Of a stretch of 10,933 bases of DNA, positions 1 through 9,290 are shown in pieces (position 1 is the first letter of the stretch; each line of letters starts with the position of its first letter). A program made the position numbers and the translations under genes. Source of the stretch: Physocladia obscura (lineage: Eukaryota > Chytridiomycota > Chytridiomycetes > Chytridiales > Chytriomycetaceae); NCBI GenBank assembly GCA_027596945.1, contig JADGJH010001273.1, forward strand, positions 1-10,933, given 5' to 3'. The notes beneath the pieces were generated by a model. The model was given only the letters and a program-made list of their open reading frames with translations. It searched no databases and was not told the DNA's origin.

Positions 1-60
1 AAAAAACAAAGACTCAAATAACCCCAAAAAAAAAAAAAAAAGAAAAAATTGAGCGAATCA

Positions 61-2432
61 ATGCAGCCGAATTCCCCGTCGTGTGGACAAACAGACATGA
101 TTTTTTTATATTCCAGCCTGTTAAAAACAAAAAACAAAACAAAACAATAGGTCTGAATCTTCTTTAACTTATTTTGGGGTTCATGTGCTTTATACTTTGC
201 CAGCCATCGCAACTCTGAGCTTTATTCTGCGTCCATTTCTGACTCGTCTCGATTTTTATAAACTGAGTGCTATGGCCACCATTGCCGTGCTTTACACTAC
301 TGCTTGGGATAACTGGATTGTCGTGAGTATGCTGTCGCCCGCATTTTTTTTCGGTTGCGATCGTGATTGATAAAAGCACGTTGCGGTATATTTTTTTCTA
401 GGCTATGGGAACTTGGGATTATGATCCAAAGAAAGTTTTGGCTGTTATCGGCTATGTTCCTGTAAGTTCGAAAAATTTTTTTTTTCTATTTTTGGTGCTT
501 GGCTGACAGAACAAAAAACAAAAACTGAAAACAGATTGAGGAGTACGCGTTCTTCGTCATTCAGACTGTTTTAACAGGACTAATGTGCGTATTCGTTCTG
601 CCATGGGATATGTACGTGTTTCACTTGAGACCTGCATCGTTTCTTGTCAGAGTTCTCCCTCTTTCGCTGTTTTTTTCAATGACTGCATTCGGAATATGCA
701 TGGCTGTACCCAAAACTTCGACTTTCTATCTCGGTGCATTATTGGCGTGGACAGGCCCTATTTTAGCACTCCAATGGGTTGGTTTATTTATATTTAATTA
801 CCCACGACCTTACAACTCAGGAAAAATCAGTTACTTGCTGGACCTTTTCTTTGGAGTCTTCGAAAACCCATTTTATTCGTAGTAATGATACCCACTGCTT
901 ATCTCTGGTTCGTCGATCATACTGGTATTATGAATAGAGTGTGGACAATCAGCAAGTCTGGAACAACCGGAATCATGGTTACAGCACACCTGCCGCTTGA
1001 AGAAGCATTATTTTTCTTTCTTGTGAATTGCATGATTGTATTTGGCATACTCGCTATTGAACGGTCCTTTGCCATTATGCGAATCGTACACTCGCGTATT
1101 GGTGCGCGTGGTGGGCGAATTTCTGTTGTTGGAAGCAATCCAAAGAAAAGCGCTGAGAACTCGTTTTTGGAAGATTGGACCATCAAAGACGAAATTAAGT
1201 GTGTTGTTCAATGCGCTTTCATGCATGAGTCGCAAGTCGATCAACAAGCTGTTTCGGACTTGATCGCGGTGCACAAGTTAATTTGTGCACACAGCAAAAC
1301 GTTTTCAATGGCATCGAAATTATACCCACAGCCGTTACGCGAGGATATCGTTGCGCTTTATGGATTCTGTCGCATCAGTGACGACGTTGCGGATATCGCG
1401 GACGAGAATAGTGATTATGAGCAGATGAAAATCTGGGCGAATGCCGTTATGGTCATGATTCAAGATTTTATTGAGGCTTGCTATTTACCGTTTGACGCGA
1501 ACGATCAGCAAGATACTCTGAATAGATTGATTAGTGGTATATGTACGGGAATTTCAAACTTCGAGAGGTTTCCAGCAAATTCTAGTGATGTGGAGTCGGT
1601 GTTCAGGCTTTTTTCAACGCGCATTCCCCGCAGTGTTCCTAAAAAATGCATCCAGGAGCTTTTGGATGGTTTTAAGTGGGATATGGCCAAGAGACAGATT
1701 GACAGTGATGCAGATTTGGTAAAATATTCTGAACATGCTGCGAGTTCTATTGGAGAGGCTTGTTTGTATCTCATGATTCTTCATGACGCCGAGAGTAAAT
1801 TGGGTGCATGCGTTGAAACTATAAACAATGGGCACATTAAGCCTTCCGAAAACGTAATTCAAAAAGCAAGAGACATGGGAGTTGCCTTGCAGCTGGCGAA
1901 TATTGCAAGAGATTTGATCTCTGACGCTGAAGAATTGCACAGAAGCTACGTTCCATTGCCATGGTTTTCTCCAAACTATTTTCAAAAGGAGGCTGCAACT
2001 GCAACTACCGCTACCAACTACTCCGACTTCAAAGTCGGTGAGCCAACAAAATCTGAGGACGTGACACTTCGTTTACGTAAAATAACTGGAAAATCGAAAA
2101 CAGCACCGGTAGCATTACTCAACTCTGCTGAGCTTTCGGAAAAAAGTAATCTTGAAAAACTTCGCGACAGATTTATTTCTCATCCAGACAAAAACAAGAC
2201 GACGCTCAAGCATTTTTCCAGAAAAATCGTTTCTATGGCGCAGCCGTATACGATTTCAGCCGTGGCGGGTATTGAAAGCCTTCCTAGAACTCACCGTGGC
2301 GCAGTTAAAACTGCTTTGCTCATGTACATGCAAATTGGAGAGATTATTCTCGCATCTGAGGAGTATCCACGTCGCGCTGTTGTTTCCACGCCAGTGAAAT
2401 TGGTTATTTTGCTCAAGGGATTGTATTTTTAA
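61..2432 (+). CDS. carRA: Bifunctional lycopene cyclase / phytoene synthase (spliced)
   Basis: The product condenses two GGPP to phytoene (C-terminal domain) and cyclises lycopene to carotene (N-terminal membrane domain). Exons that fit the family: 151-322, 402-461, 535-829 and 883-2432; introns 323-401 (GTGAGT..TAG), 462-534 (GTAAGT..CAG) and 830-882 (weak GTTACT donor). Seen in the protein: WDNWIV before intron 1, IGYVP then IEEYAFF across intron 2, a second cyclase repeat with LPLEE near residue 220, then phytoene synthase with SKTF near 320, first Asp-rich motif DDVAD near 350, second ANIARDLISD near 521-530, and a family-typical C-terminus ending GLYF. Predicted length is about 698 residues, against about 600-670 for the family. 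A spacer rich in Ala/Thr/Lys lies after the second Asp motif. Odd point: the family-like N-terminus (SLTYFGVHVLYTLP) has no in-frame ATG after the stop at 122-124. A first exon 61-80 with an intron 81-150 (GTGTGG..TAG) restores one, but this is inference. The alternative names crtYB and al-2 refer to the same fusion. Confidence 0.93.
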
Positions 2433-2463
2433 CTTTTTCCCAATATGGATACCATCCAGCAAG

Positions 2464-2469
2464 AATAAA
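2464..2469 (+). terminator. Polyadenylation signal AATAAA for carRA
   Basis: A perfect AATAAA lies about 30 bases after the carRA stop codon; a second copy occurs at 2553-2558. Either could direct 3' end formation. The positions are seen in the sequence; the use is inferred. Confidence 0.5.
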
Positions 2470-2623
2470 AATACTAGGATTTTGTTTTATTCTGTTTCAT
2501 GATAAAAGCGTATTCAAATACTTTCTCCTTCAATTTTGATTCAGTTCAATGGAATAAAAATCTATTATTGCGAATTTCTGGGAAGTTACAGTGCAGAGAG
2601 TCATTTAAACAAACACTCTCTTG

Positions 2624-2629
2624 TTTATT
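2624..2629 (-). terminator. Polyadenylation signal for the minus-strand locus
   Basis: TTTATT on the + strand reads AATAAA on the - strand. It sits about 55 bases beyond the last stop (2683-2685) of the minus-strand open frame. This fits a gene whose 3' end converges on carRA, although the hexamer is common by chance in AT-rich DNA. Confidence 0.35.
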
Positions 2630-2682
2630 TTTTTAACTCTCCCATGCATTATTGAGAACTGTGAAATTTCAAACATAGAAGA

Positions 2683-3357
2683 TCAGCGGCAGCCAACTAA
2701 AATGGCACTAAAATGATCCTGCAAGGTTCTTTTCGATGTCTGCTCCTCACACAAATTATAAAACTGGCATCCAGCATTCTCAAAACCAAGAATACCATCT
2801 TCACCACGTTCATCGACTACAATAAACATGTCAAATCGTAACGACAGTACGTTTGTGAATGGGAACGCCAACCAAAGGATAGATCCGAATTGTAAACAAA
2901 AACTTGCCGTATTGATAATTAATTTCGTATCAGCAGCGCAGTGGATTGAGCATCATATTCTTCATTTTTAATGCCACTCTTTGTCAATTGAAGAACCGAA
3001 GATGCCCACATGAAAATATCAATGTGTTCATCAAAAGAATATTGAATACTGTTCGCCTTCAACAATGCATGTACAGCATCAATAATTATCGTTAATGTAT
3101 GGAATCTGTTTGTCGCGCCCCAGCATGTGGCAACATATGTTGGCCCGTGTACATTCTCAGCAGCTAGATATTCGATGATATGTCCTTGAGCCAGAGGGAC
3201 ATTGTCTGGAACGCAAATATACACGTGGAATATAAACTATTTCTTGGCGAGTGGAGGTAATACTGTAGCTGCTGCTGCTGCTATTGTCCTTGTCGATTTT
3301 ATTTGTTCCAGCAAAACGATTGTTCTTGGTTTCACTTTTTGTAAGGTTGACAAACAT
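2683..3357 (-). CDS. Unrecognised minus-strand protein locus (spliced or frameshifted)
   Basis: I do not recognise this protein. Three open stretches on the - strand form a plausible single locus. From 3357 an ATG opens a polar, Ser-rich segment with a run of five Ser. From about 3236 to 2919 another frame reads a globular-looking sequence (ICVPDNVPLAQGHIIEYLAA, later WGATNRFHTLTIIIDAVHALL). From about 2950 to 2683 a third frame reads a segment containing LRFDMFIVVDERGEDGILG and ends at TGA 2683-2685. Composition is that of normal protein, not low-complexity noise, and CpG content matches the neighbouring genes. The frame changes near 3220 and near 2930 could be introns (an AAATAG acceptor ends at 3237; GCGTTCCAG and CGGCAAG are other candidates), sequencing errors, or decay. 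I could not find donor/acceptor pairs that join all three frames with the right phase, so exon limits are open. The locus is convergent with carRA and divergent from SEY1. Confidence 0.42.
3268..3282 (+). repeat. (GCT)5 trinucleotide repeat
   Basis: Five perfect GCT units. On the - strand they read AGC and encode the five-Ser run at the start of the unrecognised locus. Such triplet runs slip easily; this one is short. Confidence 0.8.
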
Positions 3358-3461
3358 CCCCTACTTCTCACTTCATTATCAGTTCAGTGACTTGAATTAT
3401 TCTTACAAAATAGAGCCCCAAGCAAAGAGCTTTTTCCCCGCTGTGATCGATAATAGCCGAA
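3358..3461. promoter_or_regulatory. Putative short bidirectional promoter
   Basis: About 104 bases separate the minus-strand ATG at 3355-3357 from the SEY1 ATG at 3462. If both starts are right, the two genes share this compact divergent promoter. In-frame stops precede each ATG (TGA shortly upstream of the minus-strand ATG; TGA at 3444-3446 for SEY1). It contains TGATCGATAA at 3444-3453, but I cannot assign a factor. Confidence 0.3.
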
Positions 3462-6293
3462 ATGGCCGGAGAAATCAAACAAAAAACAGAAATAAACAAT
3501 TCAATCCAACATACCAAATCGATGATGGCAGATCACACCGTGCCAGGCGGAGCCTCCGATGAATCTCCATCTGAGGTTCCCGACAAAGAACTACGCTTCT
3601 CCCGCTTCGATCCAGTCGATCAGCGCTTACAGATTATCAATGATGACAAGAACTTTTCGTGAGGATCCATCGAGCAAATTAAACCATATAGTACTAACCA
3701 ATCGCCTTCACATATTCTTCCAGTCCTATTGTTTCGGAATATATGAAAAAACACTGGCATCTCGCAAACAGCGGCTTTAATTACAATATTGTCGCCGTGT
3801 TTGGCTCCCAATCAACTGGAAAATCGACATTGCTTAACAGGTTATTCGGCACGAATTTTGACGTCATGAATGAAGCATCTGGCCGCCAGCAAACGACAAA
3901 AGGTTTGTGTTTCGTTTTTTTCTTTCATCGACATGTAACAAAGCATTGATATCCATCTGAAATCAACTTCAAGGCATTTGGGTATCGAAATCCGATGAAT
4001 CCAACACCTTAGTCCTAGATGTAGAGGGAACTGATGGCGGTGAACGCTTCGAAGACCAAGACTTTGAGCGTAAATCCGCCCTCTTTTCCCTTGCAATTTC
4101 GGAAGTGGTTATTGTAAACATGTACGAAAATAACGTTGGTCTCTACAACGGCGCGAACCTCGGACTCCTCAAAACCGTTCTCGATGTAAACCTTCAACTT
4201 TTCCAACAGGCCGGAAATCCAAAAACGTGTCTTCATTTCGTCATTAGAGATTTCACAAACCAAACCCCACTGGAACGCTTGCAAGCCACCGTAACCACAT
4301 ATCTCGAAAAAATCTGGTCTACGCTGAATAAACCAGCTGGAAAAGAAGATTGTTCCCTTTACGACTTTTTTGTGCTTAATTTCTCTGGCCTACCACATAA
4401 GATTTTTGCACGAGAGGCCTTCGAGTCTGCTGTCGCGAAACTGCGTACACGGTTTTCCGACCCGACGGCACTAGATTATGTGTTTTTGCCTGTTCTACAT
4501 AAGCGCGTGCCTGCTGATGGTTTTAGCTCGTTTGCGCATGATATCTGGGAACGCATCTCTGCCAGTAAGGAACTCGACTTACCGACACAAACTCAACTTC
4601 TTGCTGAGCATCGATGTGAGGAGATTGCAAAGGAGATTTTCGACGAAGAATTTTTGGTTGAGAGTATTGCTGCTTTGAAGCGCGGTGTGGAGGTTGGCCG
4701 CGTTGTCGAGGAATTTGGCGAAGTTGTTAATAACGTTGTTGACGAATGCATTAGTATGTTACGATCTGGTCTCATGATTGTTACATTCTCACTTTTATTT
4801 TTTAAAAAAAGTGAAATTTGACGAAAACGGATCCCGTTACAACAGCATCGTGTATAAACGGAAACGCGCAGAATTTTACAAACGCATGGCTACATACCTT
4901 CTCCCTGTCTATAATGCGCAACTTACAAACATTACAAAAACCCGTATTGCGGCTTTTTCTGCAAGTTTATCAGCGGGCCTCGCCGCTGACGTCGATGCCG
5001 GTGTGCCAATAAATTTTGCAAAGCATACCACAGCCGTACGCCGCGAAGCTGAAAACTCATTCCTTGCTGGTGCTGCCAGCAGTCGTTTGAGTCAAGTTGC
5101 GGATGATGAGTGGAGCGCTGCTGGTCAGTACGGCCAGCTTGTGGAAGAGATTGAGAGAATTTCTGCAGAATTGCGCAGTGGTGCGGTGGATAAGATGTTG
5201 AAGGCTGTGGAAGGATTGGCGGTTGGAAATATGAATGATAATGTGTTGGGACGGATGAACTCTGGGGCCAGTGTTGGAATGTGGGTTTCCATTTTGGAAT
5301 CTTTCAAAGAAGCACTGGACTTTGAAGAACTTCAAATTCAAAAGAGAGGTCAAGGTGAGCATTTAATTTTTTTTATTTTTATTTTTATATTAATGATTAT
5401 GTATTTATGATAGGGTTTGAGGCATCTGCGGAGGAATTGGAACTGTGGAAATCAACTCTAAGATGGCAAACTTGGACAAGTCTGTTGGAGACTTTGAAGA
5501 AGGAAACGGCAGATGATGCAATTTTGGCTCGCCTCAAAGTAATAGTAACAGTGTTTAATTTTGGTTCTTAATTTCTAACTATTATTATATTTTCTATCAG
5601 GGAATTTTTGACAACAAATTCAGATATGATGAGCAAGGGATTCCAAGGTTATGGAATTTAGATGACCCTATCGACTCGTACTTTGCTTCTGCCACTGAGG
5701 ATGCGGAAAAAGCGCTGAGCATTTTCGCAAAGCTGGATGTCCCATTAAAGCTTATTGGAGACAATATAATCGATGACCAGGTTAAAAATATTCTATAACT
5801 CGTAATATCATATTAATATTTTTAACAACAGCGATTTGATCCAGCATGTGTCACCATTATTCCAGCAAATCGGTTGCAAAATATTCGCGAAAGATTCAAA
5901 AGAGATGCGCAAACTCTATTTGTTGAAGCTAAACGATCAATGGTTGTAACAACAGCCAAAATTCCCCCTTGGTTTATTGCTCTCACACTCGTACTTGGAT
6001 GGAACGAATTTATGATGGTTCTCTTCAATCCAGTATATTTCGCTCTTCTGGCCATCTTTCTTGGAATTGGGTACTTATCATGGCAGATGGGCATGGTTGG
6101 ACCCGCTTATCAGGTGGCAAAAGTTACTGTCAGAGAAGTTACAAACCAGGCAATTGAAAAGCTGGAGAATAACGGAGTTGAAGTTCCCGAGTTCATGCGA
6201 AGTTCCCAAGCTTCTGAAAGAAAAAGGAAGAGTACGGTGGTGAAACGAGTGGAAAGTGTCAATGAGAATATTGAAATGACCAAGATTGACTGA
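3462..6293 (+). CDS. SEY1: Sey1/RHD3-type dynamin-like GTPase of ER membrane fusion
   Basis: Sey1 is the fungal counterpart of atlastin: an ER membrane GTPase that tethers and fuses ER tubules. Seven exons join in frame to 821 codons plus stop: 3462-3658, 3724-3902, 3974-4753, 4812-5354, 5414-5538, 5601-5780 and 5832-6293, with introns of 51-71 nt. Intron 1 has a perfect TACTAAC at 3692-3698; intron 5 has CTAAC at 5575-5579. Seen motifs: P-loop GSQSTGKST at residues 93-101, switch QQTTKG ending at 126, G3 DVEGTDG at 141-147, and RD (G4) at about 217-218. A long helical middle domain follows. Two hydrophobic segments at about 714-733 and 736-756 form the membrane hairpin typical of the family, with a charged cytosolic tail to 821. 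Yeast Sey1 is 776 residues, so length is normal. The start is supported by an in-frame stop at 3444 and a good ATGG context; a later ATG pair at 3522 is possible. Donors GTTTGT (3903) and GTTAAA (5781) are weak, but phase and homology support them. Confidence 0.96.
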
Positions 6294-6533
6294 GTTTGTG
6301 GAAAAGTCATTTGTTTGTTTTATTTTTTTCAGTCGTTGGATGTGGAAAATCTTCCAGTACAACAAAAATAGCCGAATTATTTGCAATATTGTTAGAAATC
6401 AAGAAAATTAAAACACAGAAAACCCAAAAAGTAACTGAAAACCAAGTCAAAAAGGTGAACAATCAATCAAATGCACCAAGCAGCCATAAACCTAAGAGAA
6501 AACAAAAACAAAAAAACGAACACAAATGAGTGA
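6294..6533. other. SEY1 3' flank, no gene seen
   Basis: This holds the SEY1 3' untranslated region and A-rich sequence. An open + frame runs through 6296-6529, but it is Lys/Gln/Asn-rich from A-runs and has no recognisable domain. No canonical AATAAA is present just after the stop; the nearest A-rich stretches at 6400-6430 may serve. Confidence 0.5.
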
Positions 6534-6815
6534 ATTTAATGTCATAATAGTCAATAATGAATTTGGTGTTGTATTTATACCCACATTACCACCTGTCATA
6601 AAAAGAGATCCTATTGTATTACTTTTAAATGTAACTAATAGTCCACCACTTGAAATAATTTAATCAACAATGTTTGTAGTGGTTAAATTTGTACTATAAA
6701 ATGCCACTGAACTTACATTAGTTGTAGCATATAAATTTGCTGTTGTAATTACAGTACCAACGATATTTGTAGTTGTTAAATTTGTACTATATAAACTTGC
6801 AGTAGCTAAACCATA
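6534..6815 (-). pseudogene. Fragment of viral/phage-fibre-like repeat protein
   Basis: On the - strand a continuous frame reads a Thr/Asn-rich repeat (LYSTNLTTTNIV occurs, and a near copy follows 31 residues later), then, after a TAA at 6660-6662, the same frame goes on to SSGGLLVTFKSNTIGSLF and TGGNVGINTTPNSLLTI. From knowledge of the families, Asn/Thr repeats leading into a GGNVGIGTxSP-type motif are typical of fibre or spike proteins of phages and large DNA viruses, often just before an S74-type chaperone domain. No search was run, and cellular adhesin-like proteins with the same motif exist. The piece lacks a start, is broken by the stop, and fades into unrelated sequence at about 6534, some 240 bases from SEY1. 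It is best read as an integrated, decayed fragment. Confidence 0.55.
6665..6790 (-). repeat. 93-nt in-frame tandem repeat in the fibre-like fragment
   Basis: CAAC(A/G)AT.TTTGTAGT begins at 6665 and again at 6758, an offset of 93 bases, which is 31 codons. Both copies encode YSTNLTTTNIV on the - strand. The exact codon-multiple spacing supports a coding origin. Confidence 0.7.
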
Positions 6816-7037
6816 AATGAACTCAAAGTGATAGAGATAAGATGGCAGTATGCTGCTATGAGAAGATATTACTGCCAATGTAGTTGTGAAGTTTATGATG
6901 GAGGTGGTCATGCCAATAATAACCACAATGATCACTGAGGTTATCAATCAAGTGGAAAAAAAACCGGAGGAGTAAGAAGCCAAACTAATGGAGAAGTTTT
7001 CAGCCATGAATATGCAGCTCAAAAGTCTATCAAATAG
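6810..7037 (+). pseudogene. Small Cys-rich coding relic, unrecognised
   Basis: The frame is open from 6810 to a TAG at 7035-7037 apart from one TGA at 6936-6938. It reads KVIEIRWQYAAMRRYYCQCS, then CEVYDGGGH and an Asn/His-rich stretch, and after the stop a Gly/Ser/Lys-rich part ending EYAAQKSIK. The CxCxC cluster with later His residues could be a metal-binding motif of a mobile-element protein, but this is a guess. There is no clear start or promoter, and overlapping frames also look partly open. It may be unrelated to the fibre-like fragment on the other strand. Confidence 0.25.
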
Positions 7038-7570
7038 GGCACTGAGCAGGAATACTGATGCGTCAGTCGCTCTGTTTGCGTGGGTTTAGGATTAGCAAAA
7101 ATCAGCTGCTCGATACGGTATCTAAATTTTCTCAGACTATCTTCAGCCAAGTTCATATCTGATAGCCTGAGTCAATAGATTTTGGCGCTAGTTTCACATC
7201 TTTTTCTTTCATCCTAATATCTTCTGCTAACCACCCGTTTTTTTATTTTTCAGGATCTTATGTTAAAACTGAGTTTTTGCTGTTTGGGTTTGGTGTATTT
7301 TATCTTCAGTTTGAGATTTGTGTTTGGTCTGATAATATATTCACTTGATAACGAGGGATACCCTTTTAATAACGCGCCATATTTATAACCTAGATTTTGC
7401 GTTTAATTCGCGGTCCTTCAAACTTGGAATACATCTTGAGAATCATAATCAATCAATAGGGATAATAAAATTCCATTAAAAAGCATCATGATTATATCAG
7501 AGATTAAGCTTTCGAGGTTCTTGTGCTGAATTCTATAAAACATGAAAATTATCAAACATCTGTCGGATTT
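7038..7570. other. AT-rich intergenic sequence with normal CpG
   Basis: No open frame of note on either strand. CpG dinucleotides still occur (for example around 7060-7080, 7108-7120, 7370-7412), unlike the block that follows. It contains the first copy of the diverged repeat at 7412. Confidence 0.5.
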
Positions 7571-7856
7571 TATCAAATACAATGCTTTTTAATTTGGCAG
7601 AGATTAACCTATTAGAGCAAAAATGTTCTTATTCCATCCAATTTTCTGAGCAGAATTATTGAAAGAATTCTAAATTAGAATCTAACTAGAATCTAAATTG
7701 CTAAAATTTAAAAAAATAATAGTGAAAATATAAGAGATAATATAACCAATATTTTATTGGAGATTCTGTGCCAACTTTACATCAACTTTAAACAATAAAA
7801 ATAGACCACAAATGGTCCTTACAAACTTGGAATAATCCTGAAAATGATTATGGATA
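7412..7856 (+). repeat. Two diverged direct copies of a short repeat
   Basis: GGTCCTT(A)CAAACTTGGAATA occurs at 7412 and at 7814, followed by alignable but diverged sequence (ATCTTGAGAATCATAATC against ATCCTGAAAATGATTATG). The match covers about 40 bases in the same orientation, about 400 bases apart. These are probably pieces of two old copies of one repeat family. Confidence 0.55.
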
Positions 7857-8149
7857 TGTTTCTGATCACTTTTGATTGAATTTAGTAGAGACTGTCCAAA
7901 AAAAAACACAGTATTATATGCTCTCTTACATATGCTACTAACATATTTTTATACACCTATCTTTATTTCAAGAACAGTGCATACTGTCTGGGATGGCATC
8001 ATCTTGTTTCACATATAATCACAAAGAATAAAAAATTGAGTTGTGTTATCTGAGAAAATATACAAGAATGAATAATTTAATTGCAACATGTTTAAAAATA
8101 CTCAATTCTTTCTGGCTCAATCAAATTTAATTCATTAAATTTTGGCACG
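7571..8149. other. CpG-poor non-coding flank of the decayed element
   Basis: AT-rich, with no useful open frame and only one or two CpG. It lies just beyond the apparent C-terminus of the decayed minus-strand coding sequence and may be its 3' untranslated part, or separate repeat debris. Confidence 0.4.
7888..7912. repeat. Terminal-repeat-like end (Tc1/mariner style), unpaired
   Basis: GAGACTGTCC followed by nine A and CACAGT, preceded by TA, resembles ends of Tc1/mariner-type elements. I found no inverted partner in the window, so this is only a resemblance. Confidence 0.2.
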
Positions 8150-8725
8150 TTACTTGCCATAAATAGCAGCTCTACCAGCTCGTGTGTTCAAAAAATTTCC
8201 AAAATTTTCTTTATCAAGGTGATGATCTTTAGATTCACAACAAATGATACACCTGTGATCTGTCTGAAGATTTCCAATAATATGGTGCCCAAGAGTTTTT
8301 TATGAGTCAGCCAGAGTATCTTGCAAAAATTGAGCTAAAGCACAGCATTTTGCAGTTGAGGTATTTAAGACATTTGAATTAATTTGCAGTGCAGAATCTG
8401 CTGTAATACAAGTGAGTAAAAATTTCTTGAAAGAACCTGTTATATTTGTTGTATGACACTGAAATTGAGCATATGTGCAGTAGTTTTCAGATCAAAAAAA
8501 TTGATTCACATTTAAGATCTGAAGTTTGTTCATCCAACACAAATTAATAAATTGGTGAGTAATAGCTTGTGTAGGAGACTACTTTTGGTTTCCAGTAGCA
8601 ATTTCTGATAAAAAATGAGAAGTGACATCTATGCCTCCTTTCACAAGATTCCAAACAGCAAATTGGGAAGGAATTATATTAACACAGCAAGATAATGATC
8701 CATTGATTTCAGCATGTAGTTTTTA
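8150..8725 (-). other. C-terminal part of the pseudogene: GGID motif and CxxCC cluster
   Basis: After the TAA at 8723 the same frame continues: FAVWNLVKGGIDVTSHFL with GGID at 8627-8638, a His/Gln-rich helical part, then HRCIICCESKDHH with the Cys cluster at 8237-8251, ending before TAA 8150-8152. KGGIDV recalls the GG(V/I)D region near the last acidic residue of piggyBac-type DDE transposases, which also end in a Cys-rich zinc motif. However, I see no preceding DDE domain, so the likeness may be superficial. Confidence 0.3.
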
Positions 8726-8899
8726 CAATTTGAAATTTGCATAATTTTTCAAAAGTATACAAATCAACAGCATCCCATAAGTAGAAATAATTTTGAAACT
8801 GTTTGGCATAGGATCATTTTTAAATATCCAGTCAATAAATTTTGCACCAAACATTTGAAAAAGATTTGAGTATTGCCTTTGAGTTTGTCTCGAAGCACA

Positions 8900-9290
8900 A
8901 ATCAGAATCACATGGATAATTTCTGTTGATTTTACATAGACCAATAGTGCATACTCCAAATTTCCAGATGCCAAAAAGTGAAATACCTGGCATTTGTATT
9001 GCTTTGCAAAGTTTGATGAGTCTACTTCAATCTCAATAAAATGTCCTAGTCCATTCACAGAATCACAAAAAGCTTCTTGATTGAAGAATTCAAAATTGTT
9101 TTTGTTTTGATTTCCAAACCAACAAGATATATTGTATTATCAGTCTGTGACTTCTGCTGAAATATTAGAATCCTATCTGGAGAGAATATAAGGCATTGAG
9201 TAGATCTGCTTTGTAGGAGACCATAACTTTTGGTAGCAAGCACTTTCCACTTAGAATGTGTTTCAACAAACTCTGCCAGATGACTCACTA
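8900..9290 (-). other. YqaJ/lambda-exonuclease-like PD-(D/E)XK nuclease core within the pseudogene
   Basis: Seen in order: KSYGLLQSRSTQCLIFSPDR with Asp at 9175-9177, VGLEIKTKT with Glu at 9112-9114 and Lys at 9106-9108, a frame change in an A-run, then AKQYKCQVFHFLASG with Gln at 8987-8989, followed by EYALLVYV. This D...ExK...Q pattern, with Q-x-x-H before a strand predicted from ALLVYV, matches the core of YqaJ-type recombinases and lambda exonuclease as known for that superfamily. Such nucleases occur in phages, large DNA viruses and some eukaryotic mobile elements. The assignment is from motifs only. Confidence 0.5.

Noticed and set aside
164..379. Minus-strand open frame over the start of carRA
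   Set aside because: It is antisense to the first clear exon and intron of carRA and has no domain-like character; the + strand reading matches the cyclase family.
4754..4821. Continuation of SEY1 exon 3 to the stop near 4821
   Set aside because: The hydrophobic tail [13 protein letters not shown] is intron read-through: GTATGT at 4754 and AG at 4811 splice in phase to the next conserved part.
6296..6529. Plus-strand open frame after SEY1 containing VVGCGKSS
   Set aside because: The GxGKS-like string is short and lacks any GTPase or ATPase context; the rest is Lys/Gln-rich from A-runs. It lies in the SEY1 3' flank and is best explained by chance.
6816..6947. N-terminal extension of the fibre-like frame (hydrophobic MITSVIIVVIIGMTTS)
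   Set aside because: It could look like a signal anchor, but it overlaps the Cys-rich + frame, and nothing ties it to the repeat protein. I ended the fragment near 6815.
7888..7912. A complete Tc1/mariner element
   Set aside because: Only one end-like sequence is visible, with no inverted partner and no transposase in the expected position, so I list only the resemblance.
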